A stretch of 64,000 nucleotides of DNA from Triplophysa rosa (lineage: Eukaryota > Chordata > Actinopteri > Cypriniformes > Nemacheilidae), in NCBI RefSeq assembly GCF_024868665.1, contig NC_079890.1, positions 4,130,005 to 4,194,004 of the forward strand, in the 5' to 3' direction. Shown one piece after another: positions 25,701 through 40,700 of the stretch (position 1 is its first letter; the number at the start of each line of letters is the position of its first letter). Position numbers and translations under genes: made by a program. A model generated the notes under the pieces. The model ran no database searches and had not been told where the DNA came from. It saw only the letters and a list, made by a program, of their open reading frames with translations.

Positions 25701-28700
25701 CCATTGCACATTGAGTCCGAAATTTGCGTCCGAAATTTCCGCACGTTAAAAAATAAATACGACCTCACGTTGTGTCAATCACATTTACGCACTGCCTCCG
25801 ATATTTTCGTCCGTCATAAAACAATTCAGACTGGGTTCGATTTTCAGCGTTTTTCGCATCCGTAGCAAGCATTTTGAGAGGCGTTTTGACAATTCAGAGA
25901 CACCATACAAACAAGAGCCAAATACGAAAAAGCGGATACGAACATTTCGGACTGTATGTGCAAAGACCTTAACAGGTAGGAAATATACAGAACTTGAATT
26001 AAGTTCTCAAACACTTTACAGTCTTTAATGCTAAATTCTAAAAAAAGAATTAACGCTTCAAAGCACATTGATTTCCTCTTTTCTTTTGTTCTTTGATTAA
26101 CCTTAGTGACAGAAGGAGTCACAGCAGCAGATTTTAGAATGCCGCCCCTTTAAGAGCTGCCGCTCTACGCAGATCTGCGCTTTCCCATTCTCAAAACACT
26201 TTGCATTCATTTATAGGATTTTATTTAGCACGTTGAAATCTGTGCTTACGAAAATACTAGACAAAACGGGTTTTCTGGCAAAATCTTGTGTGTTTCTGTT
26301 CATTCAAGCATGAAAGAGAACTTGATACTGGTGCACTGTCTCACAGATTCTGACAGAGATTCAATGATGAAGCCTCTAGCCTGTGACTGTATACACCAGA
26401 CTGGACCGCTGTAGCGTTTTGCCGCGTCCCACAGCTAAAAGCTGGATCGCGAAAGCTCCGTTCAGATTACAAGCGACAAAGCGACATGATCCCATTCATT
26501 TCAATGGAGAGCTGGCGACTTCCGGCGTCACGAGCAGTCGCAACCGTTGGCGACCGGATGAGTGCGTGTAGAAGTGCGACAAAGTTTAGAAATCTTCAAC
26601 TTCATGCAAATGAAGAGCGATTTTCAGATGCGACAGCCAATAGGATGATGGTAGAGCTAACGTGATCATTGGACAGCCAATAGGAAGATTGTAGAGCTAA
26701 CGTGATCAGTGGATGTAGTCACTCAGGCAACCACTAGTGGGAACGCCCACTGGCGACTTGCAGTGACAATATCGCTTATAATCTGAATGCAGCAGAAGGA
26801 GGTCTGGCGGTGGCGCGTTTCGCCCCCGGCGCGGGCGGCAGGTGGATCACAGGCAACCGCGCAGGGAGGCTCGGACATGCCCTTGCGGGCGGGGAGACGG
26901 CGAATTCGGGCCCCCCACTGTCTATCTATACTGAACTTTTTGTGAATGGCAGCGACAGCCACATCAGCTTAAAGGTGGCTGCCGCGCGGCAATTCCACCG
27001 CTCACGCGTACCGTGTGAATGGCCCATTAACGTTGACAGCCCTAATAAAAACTGCATAACAACAGTTAACTGGTACTGCAGTACTGTCAATACAACCTTA
27101 TTGCAATACCTAATTATGTTACATTTTAACAATTTTTTTCATTTGTATAATGTCATACGCATGTTTTATACGATCTGCTTTTACCTCAGCGATGGTTGTG
27201 GTTAGGGGTGGACCTTTACATTTTTTTGTTGGCTTTAATGGTACGTTTCAGACATTTCATACAATTCATACAAAACTCGTGCACTAGTTTGTGAGAAGTT
27301 TTCCTATGAGAAAGCCAACTAGGTTTTATTTGCTTTGTGTGTGTGATGTAATTGTCTTGATGGGCTCCATACAATATTCAGAAATGTGTGTGCCTTGGTC
27401 TCAGTCTCATCTTTACTCTTGTGCGTTTCGACTGTCTAACATTACAAGGATAGAGTAAGTATTTGTACGTGTGCGCAGGTTCCTGCGGTCTCTGACGCGC
27501 TCCCTGCCTCTCTACATGACCTTGGCCTGGATCTTCTCGGTAGCACTCATAGTCAAGGGCGTGGTTCAGGAGAAGGAAGCGCGTCTGAAGGAGACCGTGA
27601 GGATGATGGGATTGAAGAGCTCCATCTACTGGCTGAGCTGGGCCGTCAGCAGCACGCTGCCCCTCAGCTTCAGCGCCGCCCTCCTCACTGTCATTCTGAA
27701 GGTGATTCGCTGGCGTTCGCAAACACTGCACAAAACTGGATCCAGTGATCCGGAGAGCAACAGGATCAGAAAGCTTTAGCTGTACCATTATGGTGGATCC
27801 CAAAGTCCCATTGGGACGTCTTGCTAATCATGCTATTTAACAGAGAGGTATAGTTCAGCCAAAAGTGAAAATTCTATAATAATTTATTTACCCTCATGTC
27901 ATTCCAAACCTTTAGGACTTTTTTCTTCTGCAGAACACAAGATAAGACGTTTTGAAGAACGTTGGTAACCAAACAACAATGAACCCATTGACTTCCATTG
28001 TGTGGACACAAAACCACAGAGACATTTTACAAAATATTTACTTTTGGGTTCCACAAAAGGAGTCGCCATATACAGGTTCTGACTGACATGAGGGTGAATA
28101 AATGTTGACAGAATTTGTATTTTTGGCTGAACAATGCCTTTAAGATGAGCACCAGCTAAGCATCATCATTCTAACCAAATTATAGCATCCATAATGGCAT
28201 TCTGAAGTTTATTAGCTCAACCTTATGGAAGGGGAAAATTTTCTCATATGTTCACATCTTCATGTAGGAAATAAAGAACTGGGAGCCACCGCTGTGGAGT
28301 TTAACTGATCTGATCCGAGATCCATTGGTCCGGGCGAAGTCCAGTGTTTGTGCAACTGCTGTTTTGCTTTGAGCAGCGTGACTCTGTGTCGAACGAACAA
28401 AGCATTCGCTAACGTTTAGTATCACAGTTTTGTGCTTTATAATATAGTGCACAGAATCCCGCTGCTCGCCGCTTATCCAATCACAAAACATGTCTTTTAA
28501 TCGACTCCTCTCTCTTTCACTGCCTTTGACACATGTAATCGCTCCTCTCGAGCCAGGGGGCTTTTCAATGTACATTGTTGTGCTTTGTAATTATCAGGTT
28601 GTGTTATTGATGCTTCCATGGTAACTCAAACTCAACATTTATTAGAGGCTCAAGAAAGCTTTCACACTGTTACGCCTGACGGCTTTAATTAATGTCTTTA

Positions 28701-31700
28701 CGCCCCATAGACAAATCCATCATGTTCTTTTGCAAATGTTTGACAGCAGATTACTAGAAGAATGTTGTCATCATTTCTCTCTCTTTCAGTATGGAAAGGT
28801 TTTGAGATACAGTGACCCTTCGGTGATCTTTGTCTTCCTGCTGGTCTTCTGCGTGGCCACCGTCATGCAGTGCTTTTTCATAAGTGTGTTTTTCTCTCGG
28901 GCGAACCTGGCGGCCGCCTGTGGGGGTCTCATCTATTTCCTCCTCTACCTGCCTCATGTCCTGTGCTACGCCTGGAGGGATGTCTTGGGCTTCGGCACCA
29001 AGCTCGCCACGGTGAGACATTCAGCTCACCTCTGCTCCACCTTGGAGAATTTATATCTTCAATACTCCAACAGACTGGAGGATGAAAGGAAAGAGAAAAG
29101 AAAGTAGATGTGTGGCTAGAAATGAAAAGAAGTATAGATGGGAGAGGATAGGATGGGGATGCAGAGGATAGAAAATGAGTAGTCTGGATTGAAATTGAAA
29201 ATAAATATATAATGAAGATGTGTGGAAAGGAGTGCCAAAAGTGATGTCCAACTTTGGACAGTTGTCCTCTTCGCTCATAAAATGTTTTGTATTGATATAA
29301 ACTGAAGCTCATTTTGAGAAGAATTGAAGGAGATGTGGGCAAAATATTGTTATATGTCCAAAGTTATAAGGACGTAGCCCAGGAAAATGCCACAAATAAA
29401 ATAACACATTTTAATAGTAGTCTATGTTGATTTATTTTCTGTTAACTTTTTGTTTTCTGTGCATCAGAATAAAACCCAAATTCCCTAATACGCTTTTTAA
29501 ACTTTTTTTAATTTAAAAGTGTAGTGTTTTGTCCATTTTGTATTGTACAATGCATGTTTTGCATATTTTAATCATGTGACCCTATGCTTTAATATGGCTT
29601 CTGCATTTAGTATTGTGAAATTGGCACTGAGGAAGGTCACATGTGACCAAAACATTTGCCACTTTATATGAAAATGATCATTTTATCTCACAAGTGAAGG
29701 TTATTCTTGGGCTTTTTAAATTTTTTTTTTTGAGTTTTTGGTCCACTGCAGGGCCGGGTCCTTGGGCCCCACCAACTTAAAAAAATGTCCAGCAAATAAA
29801 AAAAGAAAACATTACATCTTATTTGTATGATCTGTTAAGAAAACAAATATTGTACAAATATGCATGGACATCACTTTTGGCCACTAGATGCTCTGCATGT
29901 CTCAGCTGAATGAATAGTTTATGAGCCGAGCGAATCGAGCTCTAGTTCTGTCTGTCTGAAGGTCTGAGCGTGCTTGAGGAAATCCAGATCAGATTTCTAT
30001 ATATGGAGAGTGATAGAGTAGACCTCACACCTTAGGAGAAGAGCGATGGAGGAGCACTTTTGCCCTTTGAGATAGACGCAGAACGACTAAATGACTTACA
30101 GCTGAACTTCCGTCATTGTGCCCAATCAGAGTGACCTTTATCTCACGCAAGAAGATTTGCTCTGTTCAGCAGTGCAGATGGGATCCTCGTAGTGTGTGTG
30201 TGTGTGTACGTCATGGCATTCAGACGCCTCTGTCTAGACTAGATGAATGGGCCCGCAGATCCATTAGAGTGAGCAATATTGCACTACCCACACACAATGT
30301 TTGCTTTAAAATGGTAGCTCATGTGGCCGTTGTTTTGATCTCATATTCATACCAGAATAAATATACTCGACGGAGGGAAACATTTACATTCATATGAGTG
30401 AAAGCTCAGGATGAAGGCCGTATATCTGACCTCTCATCTTCCTCTCTGATAGAGTCTGCTGTCATGTGTGGCCTTTGGATACGGTTGTGAGAACTTCGCC
30501 CGGTATGAAGAGCAGGGCATCGGAATTCAGTGGAGCAACATCTGGGTGAGTCCGCAGGAGAAAGACCCCTTTTCCTTCATCGTTTCCATCTTCATGATGC
30601 TGTTAGACGCGTTGATCTACTGGATACTCACCTGGTACATTGAGAACGTCTTCCCTGGTAAGACTTACAAACATAGTCCTAAAATACAATACTAAATTGT
30701 CATGATCCAAGAAAACCCAAGAAACATTTTAGCAAAACGCCCTGATTTTGTTAGATTGCTTTTAAGGCAGCGGCTATTTGCACAGATGCTATTTACACTA
30801 ATTGAAAATAGCGCCAGATGCTATTTACACTAAGTTTAAATAGCAGTAGGTTCTGTTTACACTAAGTGAAAATAGCAGCATTTCTTAGCGATGTGCTATT
30901 TACACTAACCGAAAATAGCTGTATGTTAAATAGCTGTATTTTAAATAGCTGTATTTTCTTTGGATTAAGTAGAAATAGTAGTTAGATGCTATTGGTACTT
31001 ATAAATAGTGGCAGATAACGTTATTATTTGCACCTCAGTATTGTTGTGCATTAAACATTATGCAATAATAACAGTGTAAATCATTATATTTTTAAAAAAT
31101 ATTAAAATGATGGCAACTTATTGAGATATTAAAGCCCTGCACTTACCCCAAACCTCACCCTAAACCTAAACTTTATGAATAAAAATGAATTTAAGTCTGT
31201 TTAAGTCAATTTTATTGAAAACAAATGCCTTTATGATCTGTAATGTTATAGAAAAAGGTAAATGAGCGTTTTCAGCAAGAGGTGGATTAGAACCCCAGTC
31301 TCCAGTGCCAAAGCTATACAGCCTTTACACCTTAAACCACTGGAGTCACTGTTTGACATGGTGTCATTCTTACACTTTCTCTATTCCAATCACATATTGG
31401 TGGGCGGAGCTAGTGCAAATAGTCTCTGCCAACAAGGCGGGCTATTTGTACTCCGAGTAAATAGACCCTCCGTTCTTTTAAATAATAGTGTGTCGTGATT
31501 TTGCAAAATATTGACATTAGATATTAATTTGAATTGTTATTACGTCAGAAAATAAAAATAGAGGTCAGCTGTGGGCATATAATAGAAATGATCAAGGTGG
31601 AAACAAATTGGTGTAATATATAATTGTGTACTTTTTAGTTGATGGCACAACAAAAGTGATTTTGTGTACTCTTAGTGAAGAACAGATTCAGAATTTGCCA

Positions 31701-34700
31701 GAAAGGTTACTTATTTACGGTGTTGGGTGTAACTAGTTACTAAGTAATTAGTTACTGTAATTTAATTACTTTTCCCTTGAAAAAGTAAAGTAAGGGATTA
31801 CTCTTATTTTTCTGTAATTTAATTACAGTTACTTCTGATGTAATTAAACTAAATACTTTGTGTAATATGTGTGTGTGCAGAAGAGGAATTTACATCAAAA
31901 TTCACAGTCTAACTTTAAAATCCGCTCTTTAATGTATAATTCTCACACTTGTAATTAATAATAATACTTTATGTGGTTTTATATTATTTATTTGAATGAA
32001 TTAAAAGAGCCGTTTCATGTCTATCCTTGATTCACTTAACTCATCAAGGTTGATGTAGGATATAGAAAGTAATTTGTAATAAGTAATTAAATACTTTTTG
32101 AAGAGAGTAACTTGTACAGTAATCTAATTACATTATCGAATGTGTAATTAGTAACTAATTACTTTTTCAGAGTAACTTACCCAACACTACTTATTTAGCC
32201 GTAAAAAGTCGAACAGCCTTGAGCATCCAATTTACCTTTTATATCATTCTCTTTGCACTGCCATTGATAAAATACACAGATAAAGCACCGATTACACATC
32301 TAATGCATCCTTTGCAGAATGAAAGCTTACTTTATTTGCTGGTAAATGAAAAACGAAGAAATATGAATTGCAGTGTTTTCCCAGTGTTGTGCCGAATTGA
32401 GACTTCTCTGCATCTGATTGGTTGATATGCTGGGGGGGCAACCACCTGATCTAACCTTGGTCATTGTAGAGAGACACAGTAGAATCAAAGCCATGCACTA
32501 TACTGATTACATTTAGCCGTTGTAAATACAAACGACCCAGAAAGAACTGAACACACCTCATCAACTGACCACGCTATTCAGCATTCAATAAATGAAACAC
32601 AGCAGAGAACACAGCTCAGTAGGTGTAAGTTCTTATTGAAATCAAATATATGTTTTACTTACTTCTAGTATGAATTCGTTAGACTTTGTGATGCCTATGA
32701 TGTCCCCCTAACTTCCTATTTCAATGAAAATTGTGTTGACTCATCCATCAGAGCTGTGCATATCAAGGCACTTCAATGGGTCTTTAAAGTGAAAGTTCAG
32801 CCAAGAATAAAAGTCATTTACTCACCCTCTTGTCAATTCAATATCCTGTATGACTTTTTTTCTTCTGCAGAACACAAAAGATATTTTGAAGAATGTTGGT
32901 CACCAAACAACGGCGGTACCATTCACTTCTATTGTAAGGGCACAAAACCAATGCAGGTCAATGGGTTGCACCATTGTTTGGGTACCAGTATTCTTCAAAA
33001 TACCTTCTATTGTGTTCTACAGAAGAAAAGTTCATTAGTAGAGGTTCAGAAGGAATATGAGACAAATATATCAATTAATAAATGTTTTATTAATCCCTGT
33101 GTTCCATAATAAACAAAATGTAATTCTACATCTAAATCTCTCTCCCTTTCAGGGCAGTATGGTATTTCAAAGCCATGGTATTTTCCCTTTACTTCCTCGT
33201 ACTGGTGTGGAACTCCAGTGGGTTCTGATGCAGAACCCGACCCTCTCAAAGAACTGGAGGAGCAGAAAGGTACCACACGCACAAAACATACAAATTGTGT
33301 AAAGAAATCATTTGTATCTCATGACTGTGTTTGTGCGGTTTCAGAATACCTGGAGAAGCCTCCGGCAGGCATGAAGGTCGGCGTGTGCATCCGTAACCTG
33401 GTGAAGGTGTATAAGACAGGAAATAAACTGGCCGTGGATGGACTCAGTCTGGACTTCTATCAGGATCACATCACATCATTTCTGGGACACAACGGTGCCG
33501 GAAAAACAACAACCATGTCAGTGGTATTGATAATAATCATAAAAATCTAGGGTTTATGCACAAAGCTTTAAAATGAATTAAATGTAGGCCAATCTAAGCC
33601 ATACACCATAACCTTACCTGTCTAACCCAACTAAAAAAAGATTTGCTTTGCTTAAGTGAGGTTTTGTCCGATTTAGCTCGCTTCTGGGAAAAGTTATTTT
33701 AAGGAAAAACATACATTATGCATACCTACATACATTATTACGCACATGAACACAAACACGCACATACATAATACACAGCACCTTAGACGTTGGCCATAAG
33801 CATCCGAACTGAGCAATGAGCACTAGCTGCTTGTGTCCACCCGATGATACAAATGAATTCAGAGGCAAATTACTGTTTAATTTTTAATGATTATTTCTCG
33901 TTTGCTTTTCAGGTCAATTCTGACAGGCCTCTTTGCTCCTACCTCTGGTACAGCGTATGTTAATGGATATGACATCCGCACAGACATGGACACAATCAGG
34001 AAACATTTGGGAATGTGTCCACAACACAATGTCCTCTTCAACGAGTAATAACTCTTACATCTTCTCTTTATTCTCTTTCTTGCTCTATTCTGCTCTGTTT
34101 TGTATTGTATTAATGCTATACCATACGATTTTAAATAATTTTGCTTTCAAATTTGTTTTAAAGTCCCAGTGAAATTAAAAACAACAATGCCTATTTTTTC
34201 ATGAAATATTGCAGCGTTTATTGTAAATAGTTTATCAATGTGGGTCATTCTCCTTTTAAAATCCGTGTGCCCTCATAATCTTTAGTTAAAATCTGAAAAT
34301 ACACTTCCTTCCTGTAATGACTATCCATCTTAAATGACGTATGTTGGACGACTTGGGCGGAGCATCCGTTAACTCCTCCCCTTCAACTGTCAGTCTGCTG
34401 CCAGTTCTGTTTCAAAATGCAACGGCTGTTTTATATGTACATCCAATCAAATTGCAGAGAAAGATGTAAGCCACGCCCACTATTTTTCTCATTAGAAATT
34501 CCATTTCACGCGGAAATGCGTCAAAATACGGAAGTAAAAGCGATCGCAACTTCCGGTTCACGTGGACTTTATCAGCGTTACAAGCTCCTTTTCTGTTCTG
34601 ACATGACTGTAGGCATGTGTAGGAGTCATTGATGGGTTTGGTGATGAGTGTTTGGCTCAAAGGTGTTCAGCTGGGGTCAGTTCTGGGCTTTATTCAGACC

Positions 34701-37700
34701 AGTCAAGTTCTTCCAGACTGAATTATTCATTTCTTTTTTAACTTTGCTTTGTGCACAGGGGCATTGTCATGTTGGAATATTTAAATATGTTGCTATAAAA
34801 TTTAAAGCACACAATTCTTTAGAATATCCTATAGCATTAAGATTTGTGTTCATGGAAATGATGAAAGTAGTCAAAAATGTTCATAAGAAGTTGACGTCCC
34901 AATACGTTTATCCATATAGTGTATATTCATGGCTGTTTGTTTATTTCAGTTTGACAGTGGAGGAACACATTTATTTCTACGCCCGTCTGAAGGGGCGGAG
35001 CTCTAAAGAGGTGCAGAAGGAAATTGACCAGTTGATAAATGATGTGGGTCTGCCTCACAAACGCAAAGATCTTGCCAAGAACCTCTCAGGTATCAGCAGT
35101 CCTGGAAATGGGGGAATGGAATATAACATTCTAAACTAAATTACTAAACATAATCACAAATGAAGAGATGACACTTATTCTGCACATGCTCAGTAGAGTT
35201 CTTTGAATTCTTTTTATTTTATTAAATTGTTTCTTGAAAGTTAACCTGAATATCAAACCACTGTTAACTCTCATATATTCAGATTGAGTTGAATGCTTTG
35301 TTTGATTGTCAAATTTCTGTTGTATATATAAAGGTGGAATGCAGAGGAAGTTGTCTGTTGCGATAGCGTTTGTGGGTGGGTCCAATGTTGTGATTCTGGA
35401 TGAGCCGACTGCCGGAGTGGATCCATATGCACGCAGAGGCATCTGGGAATTGCTGCTCAAATATAAAAAGGGTACTGTGAATTTCTCTGCTACAGCAAAT
35501 GTACCCATTACAGATTATAAAGTACACAACACTACACTATAGATTATAAACACTATAGCTATTATAATAAACACTTTATGTTATCTGTGTAATGTTTGTT
35601 AAGCAAGGGCCGCTCTCAGCCGAATGAACAGCAGTCATCATTTCATTTTTCTAAATTATTAATAACACTATAATCGCCTTCACTAATCAAATAATCATCA
35701 GCCGCTTGCTAATTACACACCCAATCTAGCTGAAATGAGCTGAATTTGTTATTTTAGTCTCAAGAGTTAGTCAAGACACATTAGTATTGACAGTATAGCA
35801 TTACAAGTGTACGGAGCAATAATTTTATTCGAAGTCTAGAAGCTCGGGCTGGAGAGTTTCACACTACCGATACCTGAATAACTATCAATATATTTACTTA
35901 TTGATATATAGTTGTTTACAATACACGTTGTTTTAAAGCTGCTGCATTCACAATGTTTTGCGTTATGGTTTTGAGCATATTGGAGCATCCTCGACAGTTG
36001 CGTTGATGGAAATCAAATGCCATTAAAATAGCATTTACATTGAAGAAATGCACCAAATTTAATGATTGCATTCAAGTTTTTAGAGAAGTGATGCATGAAG
36101 TGTTACTAAATTATGATGTTCTTTCGCGAGGAAAACACTTTCTGACATTAAGTGGAATATCATGTGTGTTATGAACTCCATACATTTTCTTCATGTTTAT
36201 TAGCAAAGGTTTTTTGGGGTTAAATGCAGAGCACAAATTCTGAGTATGGAACACTTGGCCTCACATCACATTATCCTTTTGTAAAACACTTCAAATACCT
36301 ACTACTAAATGTGAATAAACTTGTCTTACAGGTTTTTTTAAACTATATTTGCTATACGTTTAAAGTTGAAGTTATAAAATGTTTAATATAAATTAATATA
36401 CAGATATATACAATTGTTTTTATGTAAAGATTATATTTAAAATATACATTTTTAATATCTGGATATGAATATTAATTTGCAAAACCCACATACAAACATG
36501 AAGGTGAGTAATAATAATGTAGTAACACAACCCAGTCATCTTTTTGTTTTTCCCTCTTTCCTATCTATTTATTTATCTATCTGTGTTGCTATCCGACAGT
36601 CTCTAAAGCTGTTTCTTTGTGAATGTCACAGCTGAACGAGTGAGTTGACACAGATCCATCTATCTATACGCCGTGGACTAGCTACGTGGTACAAAAACCC
36701 TCTTTGAACCATTCAGAGTTTTATATCTGACTGTGTCCAGATAGCTCCTTTACAGGGCCCAACATCAACAATTCTCAATATAAACATGAGATTCTCTGTA
36801 ACGTTGCGCTTCTGCCTTTGAGAGCTCAAACGCATGATATTTCATGATGTTTCTGCTCTCGGAAAATCAAATAACAGAGACTTTGAACTCCTACTGACTC
36901 GTCGCAGAGGCAGAGCAGAAATAATTCCACCATCCGCCGCTGAGCCCCACGGGTGTACCAAAGGGCGAAAACTTTTCTCTAAAGAGAGGGAAGAGTGAGA
37001 TCTGAGTGCCACGCGACATGCATGTCAGCGTATAAAAGCGTCTATATAGAGAGCTTCCTGTTTTCCACCACTACTGCACACCGCAAACATCTTATCAGAT
37101 TCAAATGAGACCCTCAGAAATCAGTGCTTGCGACTGAACGTGTGCTCGTGATGTACGTGTGTGTCTCCAGGTCGCACTATAATCTTGTCTACCCATCACA
37201 TGGATGAGGCGGATATTCTGGGCGACCGCATTGCCATCATCTCTCACGGCCGAGTCTGCTGCTGCGGTTCTTCTTTCTTCCTCAAGAAAACGTACGGCAG
37301 AGGCTATTACCTCACCGTCGCGCGGGCCAAACAAGAACAAGTGACATCACAGTCCACCCCCAAATCTGAAGAGGTACACTGCCCCAACACTCAAAGTCTA
37401 CACTACATAAAATATATACATCTCAATGGTCTGACCAGCCTGATCTTGCAAGAATTCGTCACTTTTATACGAGGTGGCTAGTTCGTATGAATTCGTACTA
37501 GTGAATTGTACAAAAATGTATGATAGAAAAATGACATACTGAAGCCCCTCCCCTAACCCCACCCCTAAACCTAACGTCACTGGCACAAGAGCAAATCGTA
37601 CAAAAATGTACAAATTCATTCGTAGGAATTAGCCACTTCATAAAAATGTTACGAATTGCTGTGAGATTGTGTTGGTTTGACACACACAACTTTTTTGTTG

Positions 37701-40700
37701 TACATTATGCATGATGGTAAACATTTTAACCAAAGTAGAGGAATTGTGTAGTTACATTTCTAAACAATCAGACCATTTTCACTTCAGACTTTAAAATAAG
37801 TGAAGAAATGTAATGGCCACATAATGCAAATGCTACAGTGGTGTGTTGGTGTATTTAATACAGTCTATTTTTGTTTGTTTGTTAATTTTTGTGTCCAACA
37901 GTGTGATAAATCAAGTGTCGACGAGGGAATTGGTGGCGACAGCATTAGCAGTCTGGACACATCAGGTTTGAACAACATGCGCTATTGAATGCACATAGTG
38001 TCATGATCTTCATCTTGCGAATGCATTTTAATTTTCCACCTGATCAGATTTGGCAGATTTGACTCGGCTGGTGCAACGGCACGTGCCAGAGGTGGAGTTT
38101 CTGGAGGTCATAGGTCAAGAACTCGTGTTTTTATTGCCGTACACGAGTGCCACAGACGGCAGCTTCGCCTCTCTTTTTAAAGAGTTGGACCTGGAGCAAA
38201 AAGCTCTGGGCATCACCAGCTACGGGATTTCAGACACCAGCCTGGAAGAGGTATAGCGCTTTATCCAACAGCGAGAAGGGATGTGCTGTAGCTATTAGAA
38301 AACAAGCATCTCCACCTGCCAATCACATGTTTTCATGTTATTGTTATTTTTGATGTTTTATCGAGTGCTGGTTGCAGTTGTGTTTTCTTTAGGAAGCAAG
38401 TACCTCTTCCTTTTCTGCAGCTCTACTAAAATCACAAAATCCCCACCTCTAATATAGATCTACTAACACAGAGTTACATTTTGGTGTGAGCAAATAAAAT
38501 AATAAAATTAAATTTAAAAAGCTGCATGTACATTATCCCGCTTATTACATGGCTACTTGCCACATGAGGAAAAAACTGGACATGATATGTGAATTTGAAA
38601 TATTTTATTAGCTCATTTTTACCGAACGCGGACCTCCCACAAGGAAAAGCGTTTTACTTTCGGTTTTAAGGTTAGAAACGACATTCAAATGACACAAACA
38701 GGCAATTTGGTTTAATTATTTGTACATATAATGTCATATATGTCATTTAAAGATTTAATTTGTAAAAAAAAAATTTGGTGGAGCAACCTCTAGATGCCAT
38801 CTTTATACATATACACACAGATTATTATACAATATAATATGCAATTTACATAGTACACTATACAATACAATACAATTTATACAATAAACATTTGTAATAC
38901 ACAATATACACAGTACGCTAAACAACATAGATGTAAACACTGTGTGTGTGTGTGCAATAAATGTTATGTGCAAATAATCAGGAAGTGACAAGTACTGAGG
39001 TAGGAATGTTGTCTTAAAGGAGTCATATGACACGGCTAAAACGAATATTATCGTTTGTTTTAGATGGAATGCAATGTGTATACACGATTTAAGGTTCAAA
39101 AACGCTGTATTTTCCACATACCGTGCATGTTTGTATCTCCTCTTTGTCCCGCCTCTATGAAACGCGCAGATTTTTTACAAAGCTCATGGCTCTGAAAAGC
39201 GAGGTGTGCTATGATTGGCCAGTTCACCAGTGCGTAGTGATTGGTGGAATACTGCAAGCGCGTGACGGAAATGTAACGCCTCTTACCGTATTTGGAACAT
39301 CAGGTTCCTCTTCAATTGTACTGACAGGTACGCCCACCTTACTTGAGTATACATTTGGGCGGTCTTAGTCAACTCATGACCTAGATTTGTGGGGGTGTGG
39401 TTACACGAGGCGTTCCAGGCAGGTCTGGGTGAGCATTCGCTTTTAGATAGAATGCATCTTTTGTTCCCACACTTACATTTTTGCAATTTTACGTGTCTAA
39501 TACATGCATGGGCAACTTATAACACACCAAAGACACAGAAAAACACGTATTCGCGCTATATGACCCCTTTAAACATGGCTATTATAATAATAATATTGCA
39601 CAGTAGGCGGTGTGTGGGGAAGGGATTGAGGTCTCTGGGTACATGTGGAAGATGGTGCCCTGCCAACTGCCCTGTGATGGAAGCTATTCTTGAGTCTTGT
39701 TTTGTGGGTATACAGTGTCCTATATCGTTTCCCAGACGGCAGGAGGGGTCTTTACATAATGATTGAAATGTTTCAGACCATAGAAATTGTATTCTGCAAA
39801 TGTTTTATTTTTCTGTCTTAATTGACAGCATGTCACATAGAGTTGAACTTGTTTTAAATCTACAGTAAAACATTGTGTTGTATATTATTGTTAGTTTTCA
39901 GCTTTGCGATAATCTGTGGAGTGACTGAATTTCCTGGTGTTTGATTTCACAGATCTTTCTAAAGGTGGCTAAAGATACAGGTGTTGACGTGGGATCTCAT
40001 GGTAACAACTCTGAATATTTATTCAATTTTACACGTTCATGTCTCACTCTCTCTGACAAGTTCATGTGACACATTTGAAAATATCGACTAGGAAACTCAA
40101 AGAACAATTTGTTGATCTGCACTGAAAACGCCCCAATGTAAGACAAAAACTAGTGACTAATACTAAAATACTCGCAAAAAATTGTGACTAATATGACTAA
40201 GACTGATGAATTTAAAGGGATAGTCCACCCCCAAAAAAATTCTGTCATCATTTACTCCCCCTCAGTTTGTTCTAAACCTGTATAAATATCTTTGTTCTGC
40301 TGAACGTAGAGGAAGATATTTGGAAGAATGTCAGTAACTAAAAATATCTCACCCCCCCATTTACTGCCATAGTAAGGAAAATAGATACTATGAGATTCAA
40401 TGGGTTTGAGATCTGTTTGAGACATTCTTCCAAATAGTTTCCTTTGTGTTTAACAGAACAAAGAAATGTATACAGGTTTGGAACAAACTGAGGGGGAGTA
40501 AATGATGACAGAATTTTTATTTTTGGGTGAACTTAACAGCCTTTAAAGGAAGCAGTCCCAAACTAGTATATTTTAATTTGAATGCAATTGTGTTGATCTG
40601 AGCCACCACAGTCATGTAAACATACGAAATGTCACATGTTGCATGCTTGCTTTAGTGAAGTGATGTGTGATTTCTGAGGTGAGAGACTTTTTATTTTGTG

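Noticed and set aside
29051..29342. Minus-strand hydrophobic open frames beside e8
   Set aside because: Mirror of e8 coding sequence and purine-rich intron sequence.
31282..31353. Possible tRNA gene
   Set aside because: A- and B-box-like sequences exist, but stems pair poorly and the context is intronic repeat. Best read as a SINE.
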